15,107 nucleotides of DNA, taken from the NCBI GenBank assembly GCA_000310025.1, contig FN649758.1:1836827-1851933 (forward strand), read 5' to 3'. Position numbers and translations under genes: made by a program. Within the stretch, counting starts at the first letter, position 1, and the number at the start of each line of letters is the position of its first letter. The DNA comes from Ectocarpus siliculosus. Taxonomy: Eukaryota > Sar > Phaeophyceae > Ectocarpales > Ectocarpaceae. The notes under the pieces are model-generated. The model ran no database searches and was not told where the DNA came from. It saw nothing but the letters and a program-made list of their open reading frames with translations. Shown in pieces: positions 1 through 8,800 of the stretch.

Positions 1-269
1 TATGTTTTGATCAACATGGTTGAAACACACAACACGCTCACAGCTATCAAGGTAGTAAGTCTTGGAGATGACACAAGCGGAGAAACAATTTTGTCCTACA
101 ATGAAGAGTGGTTCTGATCCCCGCGTTGTCCCCTGTTGCGTGCGTCATGATTCGGACGAACACACTGCTGTAGTGCGATCAATCCATCAGCTGTTCTGAT
201 CCCCGCTTTTTGGTCTCCGTTGCGCGCGTCATGAAACGCATTTTGCCGTGTGTGCGTGCACTGGCCCAG
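1..269 (+). other. Partial GPDH intron at left edge
   Basis: No GPDH exon is visible here. The expected upstream Lys-Asn active-site exon is not encoded in any frame, so this is read as intron of the + strand gene. It contains a diverged direct repeat of about 40 bp. Confidence 0.6.
112..234. repeat. Diverged direct repeat, about 82-bp period, in GPDH intron
   Basis: Copies lie at 112-150 and 194-234. Both start ttctgatccccgc and end gcgtcatga, with a few substitutions and a small length difference between. This looks like an old local tandem duplication. Confidence 0.7.
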
Positions 270-484
270 GCACGAACGCCATGGCAGGCCTCGTGACCCG
301 CGGGTGCGGCGAGATGCGTCGGCTGGCCATCATCCTGGGGGGAAAGTCGCGCACCCTGTCGGGCTTGAGCGGCGTGGGCGACACGTTCGGCACCTGCTTC
401 GGCCCGCTTAGCCGCAACCGGAACTTCGGCATCCGCCTTGGGAAGGGGGAGAGCATGGAGGAAATCCTCGCCAGCAGCACGGAG
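270..484 (+). CDS. GPDH: GPDH exon a (first exon in window)
   Basis: The acceptor is ctggcccag at 261-269. The exon starts with GC, which completes a Gly codon from an upstream exon (phase 1). It encodes TNAMAGLVTRGCGEM, the GLSGVGDTFGTC motif, SRNRNFGIRLGKGESMEEIL and SSTE. The donor is GAG|gtgacg at 485 (phase 0). It holds the DHAP-binding residues of the family. The frame stays open past the donor but loses family similarity there, which supports the boundary. Confidence 0.88.
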
Positions 485-2236
485 GTGACGCTTAGAAGGA
501 GGAGGGGGGGTAGGGGTATCACTTGTATTGCATCGACCGTAAGGCTCCGTTTTTGCCCAACCACAATACAAGGCCCGGGAAAGGCTATGGGAAGATCTAC
601 GGATTGTCAGTGCCATCAGGACTATGTCCCTAGGAGGGCTGATGGCAAGCTTTAGTGATCGCACACAAAGACCTTTGATTTGGTCCATAGAGAGTGACAC
701 ATCGTCAGTCCAAGACATAGGATCCAGTGTATCATACAAACAATAGATGTATAGCCTAAATGATATCCATACCACGGAGCCCCCAAGTCTCCGTAAATAT
801 TCTAGATATGAATGTGCCTACTACCATTGACCAAAGTCCACAAGACACGTCAGCTAGATCTCGCGCAGATGTACGTGCCGTATTTGCGGTTTCCCTTTCG
901 ACCCTAGCCTGTGGACCTGTGGCTTATCGCTTAAGACTTGTTGCCCAAGTTTCGGTTGTACGCGCGTCACTAGACGTCCTGTTTTTCGTGCCGTTACTCA
1001 GACTTTGTGTCGAAATTTGTTGAATCTCGCAGCAAAAGCTTCTAGGGCGGCTTGTCGTCAATCGTACCACACTCACATACCAATGTCTAGATCCCTTCTT
1101 TGTTGGCATTGCCGTGTTTGGTAGGGCTAATGGAGAATCCTCTTGTTCACCGCTCCCCCCCTGGCCCTGATACCCGAAGGTCACCGTTTCGGTCTTTGCC
1201 TCAGTACATGTAGCGTGACCACCGGTTGTGCCGTCCCTTTCGAGACGGGCCGTCACTCCTACGTGCTGTTTTCGAGACAGCCGCCAACAGTCACACGAGC
1301 TCTCTTCGCAACCAAAGGCGTTTTTGCCCACCAAAAAGGCGTTTTTGCCCATCAAAAAGGCGTTTTTGCCCATCAAAAAGGCGTTCATGTTACGTACGTA
1401 CCCACCAAAGGCACTTGTTGCAGTTACATGGGTCAGTGGAGGTGCGTGCTAAGGGGAGAGGGGGCGGTTCCTCTTCAACCGCTCCCCCCCGCGGGGTGTA
1501 GCCACCGCGATATCTAGCCCCGGTAAATAGAGCAAACGGACTTTCCCGCCCGTCTTGTTTCGCCCCCAACCTTGCCGCACACTCCTTCCTCCCTTCCCGT
1601 TGTCATCGCCCCCCCTACTCCTCCCGTCAGGTTGCGGAAGGCGTGGACACGGCTCTGGCACTGGCGGACCTGATCCGAAAGACCGACAAGTCTTACCGCA
1701 TCGACCTCAAATACGCCATCATATTCGGAGGTGATTTTTCGCAATAATAAGGCGGCAGTGTTGGCAGGTTTCGACGGTGTGTGTGTGTGTGTTTGTGTAT
1801 CTTTATTATTAGCATCGACCGCGCTAACGGGCTGACCAATGAAAAGACGTCAGTGTGTGTGTGTGTGTGTGGAGTCTTTAGAATCCTAGCGGCAGTGTAT
1901 CCCATAGTTTACTGCCGTCGGCGCCGGGGGGGGCTAAGCTCGCATTCGTGGCGTTACACTAGTTGTTTGTTTCTTGTTTTTTCTTCTCGCGCGCAGCTCT
2001 CTGCGCAATCCCCCCCCCCCCGCCTTCCCAGTTGTGTTACCCCCCTGTCTCCGTGTTTGCTTGGTCTTCATGACAACGCACCCTCTCGCGCTCACTCTGC
2101 CGCTTGTTGCTGTGTGTGTGTGTGTTTTTTTTGTCGTGGAAAAGTGGCGGAAATCTTGAAGGGGACCCGATTTCCGAAGGAGGGCCTGGAAGACCTCATG
2201 ACCATGCCGCTCAAGGCCGAGATGTACGACCCGTGA
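270..2236 (+). CDS. GPDH: Glycerol-3-phosphate dehydrogenase (NAD-dependent, GpsA/plastid type), C-terminal part; 3 exons
   Basis: The family interconverts dihydroxyacetone phosphate and glycerol-3-phosphate with NAD(P)H, supplying the backbone for glycerolipids and glycerol. Exons 270-484, 1631-1730 and 2145-2236 join to 407 nt (2 nt of a split Gly codon, 134 codons, TGA). The C-terminal substrate-binding domain is clear: a NAMAGLVTRGCGEM helix, then GLSGVGDTFGTC and SRNRNFG. The Asp of GVGD, the Thr of GTC and the Arg-Asn of SRN match family substrate-site positions. VAEGVDTALALADLI and LMTMPLKAE then close the domain. GLSGxGD and SRNR are the bacterial/plastid GpsA style rather than the animal GPD1 style. 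The NAD-binding half and the catalytic Lys lie left of the window. Introns are phase 1 (entering), 0 and 1, all GT-AG. The gene converges on the thioredoxin gene. Plastid or cytosolic location cannot be judged without the N-terminus. Confidence 0.9.
485..1630 (+). other. GPDH intron between exons a and b
   Basis: A 1146-bp GT-AG intron, donor gtgacg and acceptor cccgtcag. Apart from the 21-bp minisatellite at 1312-1389, I see no gene or recognisable element in it. The ORFs on both strands over the minisatellite exist because 21 bp is a multiple of three. Confidence 0.8.
1312..1389. repeat. 21-bp minisatellite, about 3.7 units
   Basis: Unit caaaaaggcgtttttgcccat. Units start near 1312 (20 bp, slightly diverged), 1332, 1353 and 1374 (partial, decaying into gcgttcatg). 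The inner copies are identical, so the expansion is recent. It is intronic and does not encode a supported protein. Confidence 0.92.
1631..1730 (+). CDS. GPDH: GPDH exon b
   Basis: The acceptor is cccgtcag at 1623-1630 after a long C/T-rich tract. It encodes VAEGVDTALALADLIRK, then DLKYAIIFG, and ends with one base of the next codon at the donor G|gtgatt (1731, phase 1). Joined to exon a it restores the conserved E-V-A-E-G-V stretch expected after SMEEIL in this family. Confidence 0.88.
1778..1872. repeat. (GT)n microsatellites flanking a dispersed repeat
   Basis: GPDH intron 2 (1731-2144) carries (GT)n at about 1778-1797 and 1853-1871, on both sides of the 44-bp dispersed repeat at 1811-1854. 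A further (TG)n at about 2111-2124 is followed by the T-rich tract before exon c. Confidence 0.85.
1811..1854 (+). repeat. 44-bp dispersed repeat, copy 1 (GPDH intron 2)
   Basis: The segment from agcatcgaccgcgctaac to gtcagt matches 5884-5927 at 41 of 44 positions, in the same + strand orientation. Each copy is next to a microsatellite (GT here, TC there), as often seen at ends of retroelements. The family is not recognised. Confidence 0.85.
2145..2236 (+). CDS. GPDH: GPDH exon c (terminal)
   Basis: The acceptor is ggaaaag at 2138-2144, behind a (TG)n and T-rich tract. The first two bases complete a Val codon. It encodes VAEILKGTRFPKEGLEDLM, then TMPLKAEMYDP, with TGA at 2234-2236. The FPKEGLEDLM..PLKAE ending matches the usual C-terminus of GpsA-like enzymes, so the stop is natural rather than a break. 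Confidence 0.87.
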
Positions 2237-2349
2237 CACTTCGCGATCGCCGCCGCGCCGCACCCCTCGCCGAGGAAGAGCCAGCCAGAGCCGATGGCCC
2301 GAGATAGATGGATGTCCAACACAACTCTTGTGCGCATGATATGACGCTC

Positions 2350-2488
2350 TTCCGACAATAGGACAGGTGTTGTAGTGGAAGGACTTCTTTAAGCTTAGAG
2401 GAGAAGTGAGAAGGAGTGGATGTTTCCGACAGTAGGACACGGGGTAAGGTGATGGAAGAGGACACGATGTGATGGGAGAGGACACGGT
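2350..2488. repeat. Clustered short direct repeats downstream of GPDH
   Basis: A ttccgacaRtaggaca motif occurs at 2350-2366 and 2424-2440. A 20-bp unit, gtgatggRagaggacacgRt, occurs twice head to tail at 2449-2468 and 2469-2488 with two differences. They probably lie in or near the GPDH 3' UTR. Confidence 0.8.
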
Positions 2489-4229
2489 ATCCCAAGAGTC
2501 GCAAGGCCAGGGGGGAGAGCTTTGGGCGAAACCGCCAGAATATGGGACGGTCGGTTGTTCAACACAAAATGTGCTTTGTTGGGGGGGGGGGGTAGGGCGT
2601 ACCGAGAGAGATACAAGAATCACACGTCTGTGGCAAGATGGCCAACCTTCGCTTTGCCCCCTCCACTAGAGCAACTTCTCGGGGCGTACACATCCGCTGC
2701 CTCGTAGATGTGCAGTCGCTGATAGAAACGTTCAAGTAGACCCGCGTTGTTGCTTTGCAGCATCGTATGCATAAGTACTCGTGCAACAGAACGAGCGGAG
2801 AGTTATTTTTGTTTGCTTTGAGTGTTGTTGATCCAAGCATGCCGAGCGGCTTGGTAAGGTCGTTGTTTCTGTCTCCCCGTCGTGGGAAGTGTGTCCCGCT
2901 CACCGCGGCAGCTTGAGCTGAAACACAGCGCGGCTTGAGTGTTTGGGTCTGTTGTTGATGTTGTCATTGTTGTCAGAGCGTGTCCCCCTCACTTGGGGGG
3001 TACGAGAGTACTTTGTTTGTGTCCGTAGCTCTCCATATGTCTCTGTCTATAGGCACGCCCTTTGGCTGTTGGTGGAATGTACTGCTGTGCTTTGTGACAC
3101 GCCGTTCCCGTCTCCTGTAGGGGCGGGAGTCGGGCGTTGCGTTAAGCACAAATCGGGCGGGTATCTTGTGGTTTGGCTGCGTTTTGCAAAGCCCAGCCCC
3201 CGCTAAAGCGCGTCAAGATGGTTGATCCCAGTTACGGCTTAGGGCCCTTCTCTTTACGCCACACCACACACGTTAGTCTAGCGAACTGATTGCATGTGAA
3301 GATGGCCATTTTAGAGGTGGAGGTTTGTACTCGAGCTGTTTTGTTATTTAGCTTGGCTGAAAAGGGGGTTGGTGACAGTTTACGTTTTATTACGATTGCC
3401 CTTCGTTTGTTTCACTTTATTTAGTGGTTGTTCGCAGATAATCTACGTTTTTTGTACCCGCCTTAAGTGACACGTATGGAACTACGAGCTTACGGGGGTA
3501 AAGAGGAGAGAGAGGGTGATGCATAGCCCCCGACACCAGATGCGCCGGCACGTGGCAGCACGGGGGGTAGGCCGTGCACAGAGAATCAGAGGCAAAGCTC
3601 AGAAGTTCCCTCTCTGTTTCGTCATGCGGCGTGTTTGTGCCGATCAAGTTGAGCCAATCGCCCCGCACGTTTTCTCGAGCGAGAATGACGTGTGGGGCCT
3701 CGCTTAGTTCGGCGGTACGGCTTTTTGGGCCCCGGAGGATAGATACCTGGTCCGACGCTGTTTTTTTTTTTCTTGGCGCGCCCTGCTTCTATGCCAGGTG
3801 TGAGGTTGACCATAGTATTGCAAGATGTATGCTAGCAGACTAATCGTTTTCGACTTAGAACAACGCCGTTTTTTTACATTGAGGTCGAGTTGGTTGATAA
3901 TTTTTTAGACACGCCTCCCAAAGTCATTTATATTTGACACCTTCGTCCCAAGCGGGCCCCTCACACCGGTTTGTGCCGGCCGGTCAGGCGTTTTTTTGGG
4001 ACGGAGAAGGGGGGAAGGAAAGGGAGAACAGGGGAAGGGAGTAGATGCGTAGGGTAGCGTATATGTATGTGATGTATGTCTCAGGTTTTTGTGTGCGGTG
4101 GGGGGTCGTGTTTGGGCGGCAGGCGGATGGAAACGGGGTGTGTATGCATAGGTTTCAATAACAAGGCCCTTTTTGGTTAGAAAATGCAAATTCATGTATC
4201 TGCCCTTCCTTCCCGCCTGCATGTTTTGT

Positions 4230-4341
4230 TCTCTCTCTCTGGACAAAGATTGGTTGGCGGAAAAACGATACATGTAACTACGCTTCCCCACCCACCGATG
4301 GCTCTCTCTCTCTCCTTGGACAAAGATTCCTTGGCTGGCGA
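4230..4341. repeat. Diverged direct repeat with CT tracts
   Basis: A (CT)n tract followed by ggacaaagatt, a TTGG core and GGCG occurs at 4230-4263 and 4302-4341. The spacing suggests a local duplication of about 72 bp. Confidence 0.7.
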
Positions 4342-5275
4342 ACAGTGGTCTTATGGCGTGCTCTCTTGCGCCTTTGTCGGCGGGACACGCAAAGCAGCAG
4401 CAGCAAGCGTGTCGGTCGGTCAGTCAAGATGCGCATGTTCCCTGTTGGGCCCTTGGGCACGGGGAGTGCAGATCGGCACCGGCATCTCCGGGGTAGTCGC
4501 TCCCCCGCCCTTTCCCCCTTGCCCTCACCGACGTCGGGTCAGAACAAACCGTAGCCCCGGTCGTGCCGTAGTATGCATAGGGGCATGCCCATTTTGGCGG
4601 GGAAGGCTTGGGTGTCCACCTCCATCCGGCCTGGTCTCGGACAAACAGCGCTCCTAGCGCCCATCTCTGTAAACTTTTGTTTCCGTCGGGAGCACTGCTT
4701 TTCAATTGACGACCGACCTCGGAACATGGTGGGCGTTTTCCTGTTCCTTCCCATCGGCTTGAAATGTAGTCTACCTTGGACAAGGGGAGCGAAACGTCGT
4801 GGTTCGTTCTTCGCCACACTTTGTGGGCGTGTTGTTTTGGTCGTTGGTTGCCCTGCTGGTGGTCACGATAGCCGGACCAACGAGAGACTGCATCATCGGC
4901 ACAACCCGCGTGGACTAACGATGCAGAACCAACCACAAGCAGACGGGGGCGAAGGAAGGCTACTATTTACCGCATATTCTTCAACGAAAGCGGGCACGGC
5001 GCTCTGCTTCATCTCTTATACACACTCTCCCGCTTTTACTAGCCCGCAGTACAATAGGACGCCCCACTCCACAGCAAGTCCCCCCACGCAAGCATTATGA
5101 GGCAGATCCCTCCCTCCCCACCGTCGTCGCACGAGACTCATCCGACCAGCACCGTAACAAATTCTTGCCGCCGACAATTATTAACACCGCCCTACCTAAC
5201 AAATAAACGTGCTCTGTCAAGAAGACGCTCATAATAAAGCTTGGCGAAACGAAAAAGTGCTCTTTCTTTTTGCCC

Positions 5276-5431
5276 TCAAAAATCTTCGTCCATGGTGAAA
5301 ACGGAGGCTTTCGGTGCTTCTTTAGCAGCCGGTGCTGCTGGTGGTGCTCCTTCTGCCGCCTTTGGCGCAGCAGCACCGTTGTTGTTGGAGCCCGAAACCG
5401 TTTCAAGCTTGACCGCTTTTGGCCCTCCGAT
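5276..5431 (-). CDS. Tandem TRX gene exon 8 (C-terminal tail)
   Basis: Acceptor gtgctcgacag after a C-rich tract, starting at 5431 in phase 0. Encodes IGGPKAVKLETVSGSNNNG, an Ala/Pro/Lys-rich stretch, and KASVFTMDEDF, with TGA at 5278-5276 (residues 516-566). It is a flexible tail with no domain and an acidic end of unknown role. Confidence 0.82.
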   Translation of the reverse strand: MGGPKAVKLETVSGSNNNGAAAPKAAEGAPPAAPAAKEAPKASVFTMDEDF

Positions 5432-5771
5432 CTGTCGAGCACGACCCGTACAGAGAGGGGGGGGCGGGGGGACACGCGGTTGGTACCTTGGCACGGGATG
5501 GTACGGGACGAGGTCATTCACCCACCATTTGACCGCGTAAATTTTTTTCGAAACGGATCATCACAACATATTTCTCGTGAAGACAGCAACAACAACAACA
5601 ACAATTTTGTTGATGATATATGTAGGAGGACTACACCAAAGGTCGAGCAAGGATGGAATGACATGAGACACCAAGCGAACACAAATTGGTTGATCCCCCC
5701 CCTAGCTCCGTGCGAAGCGGAGCACGACCCCACTGCTACACCCCGCTTCTGTGGCTGCAGCTGTGATGTGG

Positions 5772-5828
<57 letters not shown>

Positions 5829-8800
5829 TCCCTCTCTTTCTCTCTTTCTCTCTGTGCGTCTATCTGCCTTTGGTGCTAATAATAGCATCGACCGCGCTAA
5901 CCGGCTGACCAATGAAAATACTTCAGTCTCAGGGCGGCTGAGATCATAAAATGTTTCGAACGTCGTGTCTGTCAGCCTCGCCTGTTCGATTCGACCGTCC
6001 CGTGCGACCACGACGTAAAAGGGCACGCTCTTCAGGCCCGCTCTGGTCTTGAACCTCTCTAGCAGCGCCTCCGATTCCTCCTCATTTCCCCGGGGGATGG
6101 TGTGGGTCAAGGTAGGCCAACCCCTTTCCGACAACAATGAGTTTATGGGGGGGGGGGGGGGGGGGGGGTGTCCTCATGTACATGCATGCCGTCGTCGTCA
6201 GACCGTTGGCCTCAACTGAGAGAGGGAGCGTGAGCAACAGTAGACAAGACTACGGCAACGAACAAATCGAGAATGAATGGTGGTCTGAACGCCGGAGGAC
6301 GAGAAGAGAAAGAGAAGGTGTCCAGAATGCGTCGTCGTGTGAATCTACGATTGGACTACACACGCCCGGGTCAAGGTGAAAAAAAACGCGAAAAAAAAAA
6401 CACGCACACACACACACACACACCCGTGACAACCGTAGGTCCAAGAACAAACAAAAAACGTCGCGATCGATCCATCCACCCACCCCTTGGATACGATCTC
6501 CTGTGCCCCCTCTAAGCTGTCGAGGTTGACCGAAATGTACGTGACAGCGTCGTCGCCCGTAGCAGCTGCCGCCGCGGCCGCTGCCAATCCCTCGAGAGCA
6601 TCAAGAGCGGCGGGGCAACGCACGCAACGTGTCGTCCAGAAATCTGCACGTTCGTTTGCAACGGAACGCGCGTGTGTTCCACGTGATTCGCCCAAACGAC
6701 GGAGGGGGGGAGAGTGAGAATAGTTGGTGCCGGAAAGGTCATTAACTAGTATTGAACGAGCTCACGAAATGGACGGGGGCGGAGAGGGTGAAGGGTAGGA
6801 AAGGTAGAAATAAACAATGCCTTTGCGACATTAGTTGGTCGTGAGCTAGCCGCAGCACGAAAAAATACCAGACAGGAATAGTGGTACTGACAAATGGCGA
6901 ACGGCAGAAGGCGCGCACCGATCAACTCCCCCCCCACTCTTTCCCCCGAGTTGTCGTTTGATTTTCTCGTGGCTCGAAATAAAGGTCTACTGATAAACCT
7001 AGTGTCACCCCCCCCCAATACTTCCTTCGTACACGTTGCGAGAGTGCAAGACAACACACACTACATATAATCCTCCCGCCTGTCCGAGAGGGAGGGGTCC
7101 GCACACACACCTAGAACCGCGGGCCCCCCGGCCCTGACGTCGTCGAGCGTGGTCGCGGAGCCCCCATCGATCGGCACAACCTGCAGAGCCCAACCGGAAC
7201 ACCAGACAGGAGAAGAAGACGAGGAAGATGAAGAAGAAGAAAAATACAACCGACAAGGGTTCAGCGTCGCGAAGGGGGGGAGAGGGTGTGTATGTACATA
7301 TGTACTATCGCGACGGCAGGGTTAGCGACGGAGGTCGACGGGGGGGGGGGGGGTCTTCCTTGTAGGGAAGGTAATCCCGGGTGTGTCCCGCCCATCGTGG
7401 AGGGAGGTTGCAGCAGCAACGACAACAGGGGCAACAATTCGCACAATGCAAACCGGGCTTTGCGGGGATGAAAAGCCAGTGGGAGCAGGGGGGTGTGTAC
7501 TCATAGTCGTGCATCCCGTAGTCGTTAGACCATTGACCTCGCATCCCTTCAAAGCCGGGACGGAGCACGCCGGGTTCTCACCGGACCAGTCTCTCACATC
7601 ACCAAGTGGGAGCAGGGGGGGGGGGGGGGGGTACGATGTTTCAACGCGCAGAAATCAAGAGCAACCCTTACCCCAACCCTAGTACCCACCTGAAGGGAAG
7701 GCATGGCGTCGCCGACGACGAGCGGCGACTCGCTTGCCTCCTCTTTCCTCTCCGACACCGACGGTTGTTCCTCCGCGGCCTTCTTCGGCTTGCGCACCAG
7801 CTTGCACACGCCTCCCGCGCATTCCATGGTGCGCGCAGCGGGCACCGCCGCGGCGGCGGCGGAGGCGGAGGCTTCAGCAACAGCAGCTACCGAACCGTCC
7901 TTCGACTCCTGCTCGGCGGTCTTTTTCGGCCTGCGCACCAGCTTGCACACACCGCCGTCGCACTCCACACCGGCCGGGGAGGGAGCAGGAGCGGCAGGAG
8001 CGGCGGCGGGCCCAGGCTTAGCAGCAACCGTTGCCTCGGCGGCCGTTTCTCCCGTAGCTTGTCCTTGCGGTGCTGCCGCCGCCGCTGCTGCTGCCGCTGC
8101 TGCCTTCGGCTTGCGGACCAGCTTGCACACATCCCCGACACACTCCATCAGGGGGGAAGGGGTCGCTTTACCTCGCGGGCCCCCTTCGGCGGTAGGGCTA
8201 CCAGCGGCTGCTGTCTCCTCCCCGGGTGGTGCGGCGGCGTTGGCGGCCGCGGCGTCGTTCTCGTCCTGCTGACCCTCCCCGTAGCGGCCCTCCCGAGCGG
8301 TAGCAGAACCAGCACCGGCCGGTGGTGGGAGCAGAGCGGAGTCGAGGGATTCGACCGTCTTGAGGGGAAGCGTCTTGGCGCTGCCGTGCCGGAGCACCTT
8401 CCCGTCCTGTTTGCAGAGACAGGAGAGGGGGGAGGGGGAGGTGAAGTGGCAGCGGGGTTCACTTCAGGAAAGGTATTCATGCCATTGCCGTGTCGTCAAG
8501 ACTTGGGGGCGTACTAGCACGTCTACGTGGTTGGGGTGTGCCGGGATTTTTGCCGGCACAACCTGGGAGGCGAGCGTGTGAACAGGAGCTGAATGTAGCA
8601 GTCTTGAGAGCTCCTCGTGATTTTTTTTGTCCGTGTTGTGATGTACGTGGCGAATGGGGTACGGACTCCGGACATACATATATTGGAGTGTGCGCACAGG
8701 GTGGTAGTCTAGCCGGTGGAAAGGAAGAGTGTGTTACGGTGGGTTTCTGTGGCCCCAGCGCAGCAGCAAGAGCACGCGCTTTGGTGCAACAGGGATAACA

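Larger units (their letters stand above)
2237..5275. other. Convergent intergenic region, no recognised gene
   Basis: This 3 kb lies between the stop codons of two converging genes and should contain both 3' UTRs. It holds a G12 run (2581-2592), tandem 20-mers near 2449-2488, and a duplicated ggacaaagatt segment at 4230-4341. The longest open frames are 4573-5100 on + (175 codons) and 4424-4936 on - (170 codons). They overlap each other, show no motif I recognise, and resemble chance frames in GC-rich DNA. Confidence 0.6.

Noticed and set aside
1-54. Possible short exon ending at ctatcaag|gtagta
   Set aside because: The frame is open, but the peptide does not match the GPDH segment expected there, and its phase would not join exon a.
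179-775. - strand ORF of 198 codons
   Set aside because: Antisense to GPDH exon a, which has clear family motifs on +; the - frame has none.
924-1388. Apparent protein repeat (NAFLMGK) on - and VFAHQKG on +
   Set aside because: Produced by the 21-bp minisatellite, whose unit is a multiple of three; it lies inside a GPDH intron.
1312-1389. CRISPR-like array
   Set aside because: Units are head to tail with no unique spacers, and the genome is clearly eukaryotic.
2943-3206. + strand ORF with hydrophobic start (MGLLLMLSLL)
   Set aside because: It looks like a signal peptide at first, but the rest has no pattern and no supporting context was seen.
4424-5100. Two overlapping ORFs of 170-175 codons on opposite strands
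   Set aside because: No recognisable motif or domain and no splice-linked partner; such lengths can occur by chance in GC-rich DNA.
7500-7604. tRNA gene suggested by gtagtcgttagacc and gggttctc
   Set aside because: No cloverleaf could be drawn and the segment matches LINE 3' ends elsewhere in the window; a tRNA-derived SINE remains only a weak alternative.
7606-8517. Long + strand ORF (303 codons) and a second one at 7703-8272
   Set aside because: Both are antisense to TRX exon 4. Ala/Pro/Gly codons are GC-rich and leave all frames open. The - strand has the motif repeats, splice sites and matching phases.
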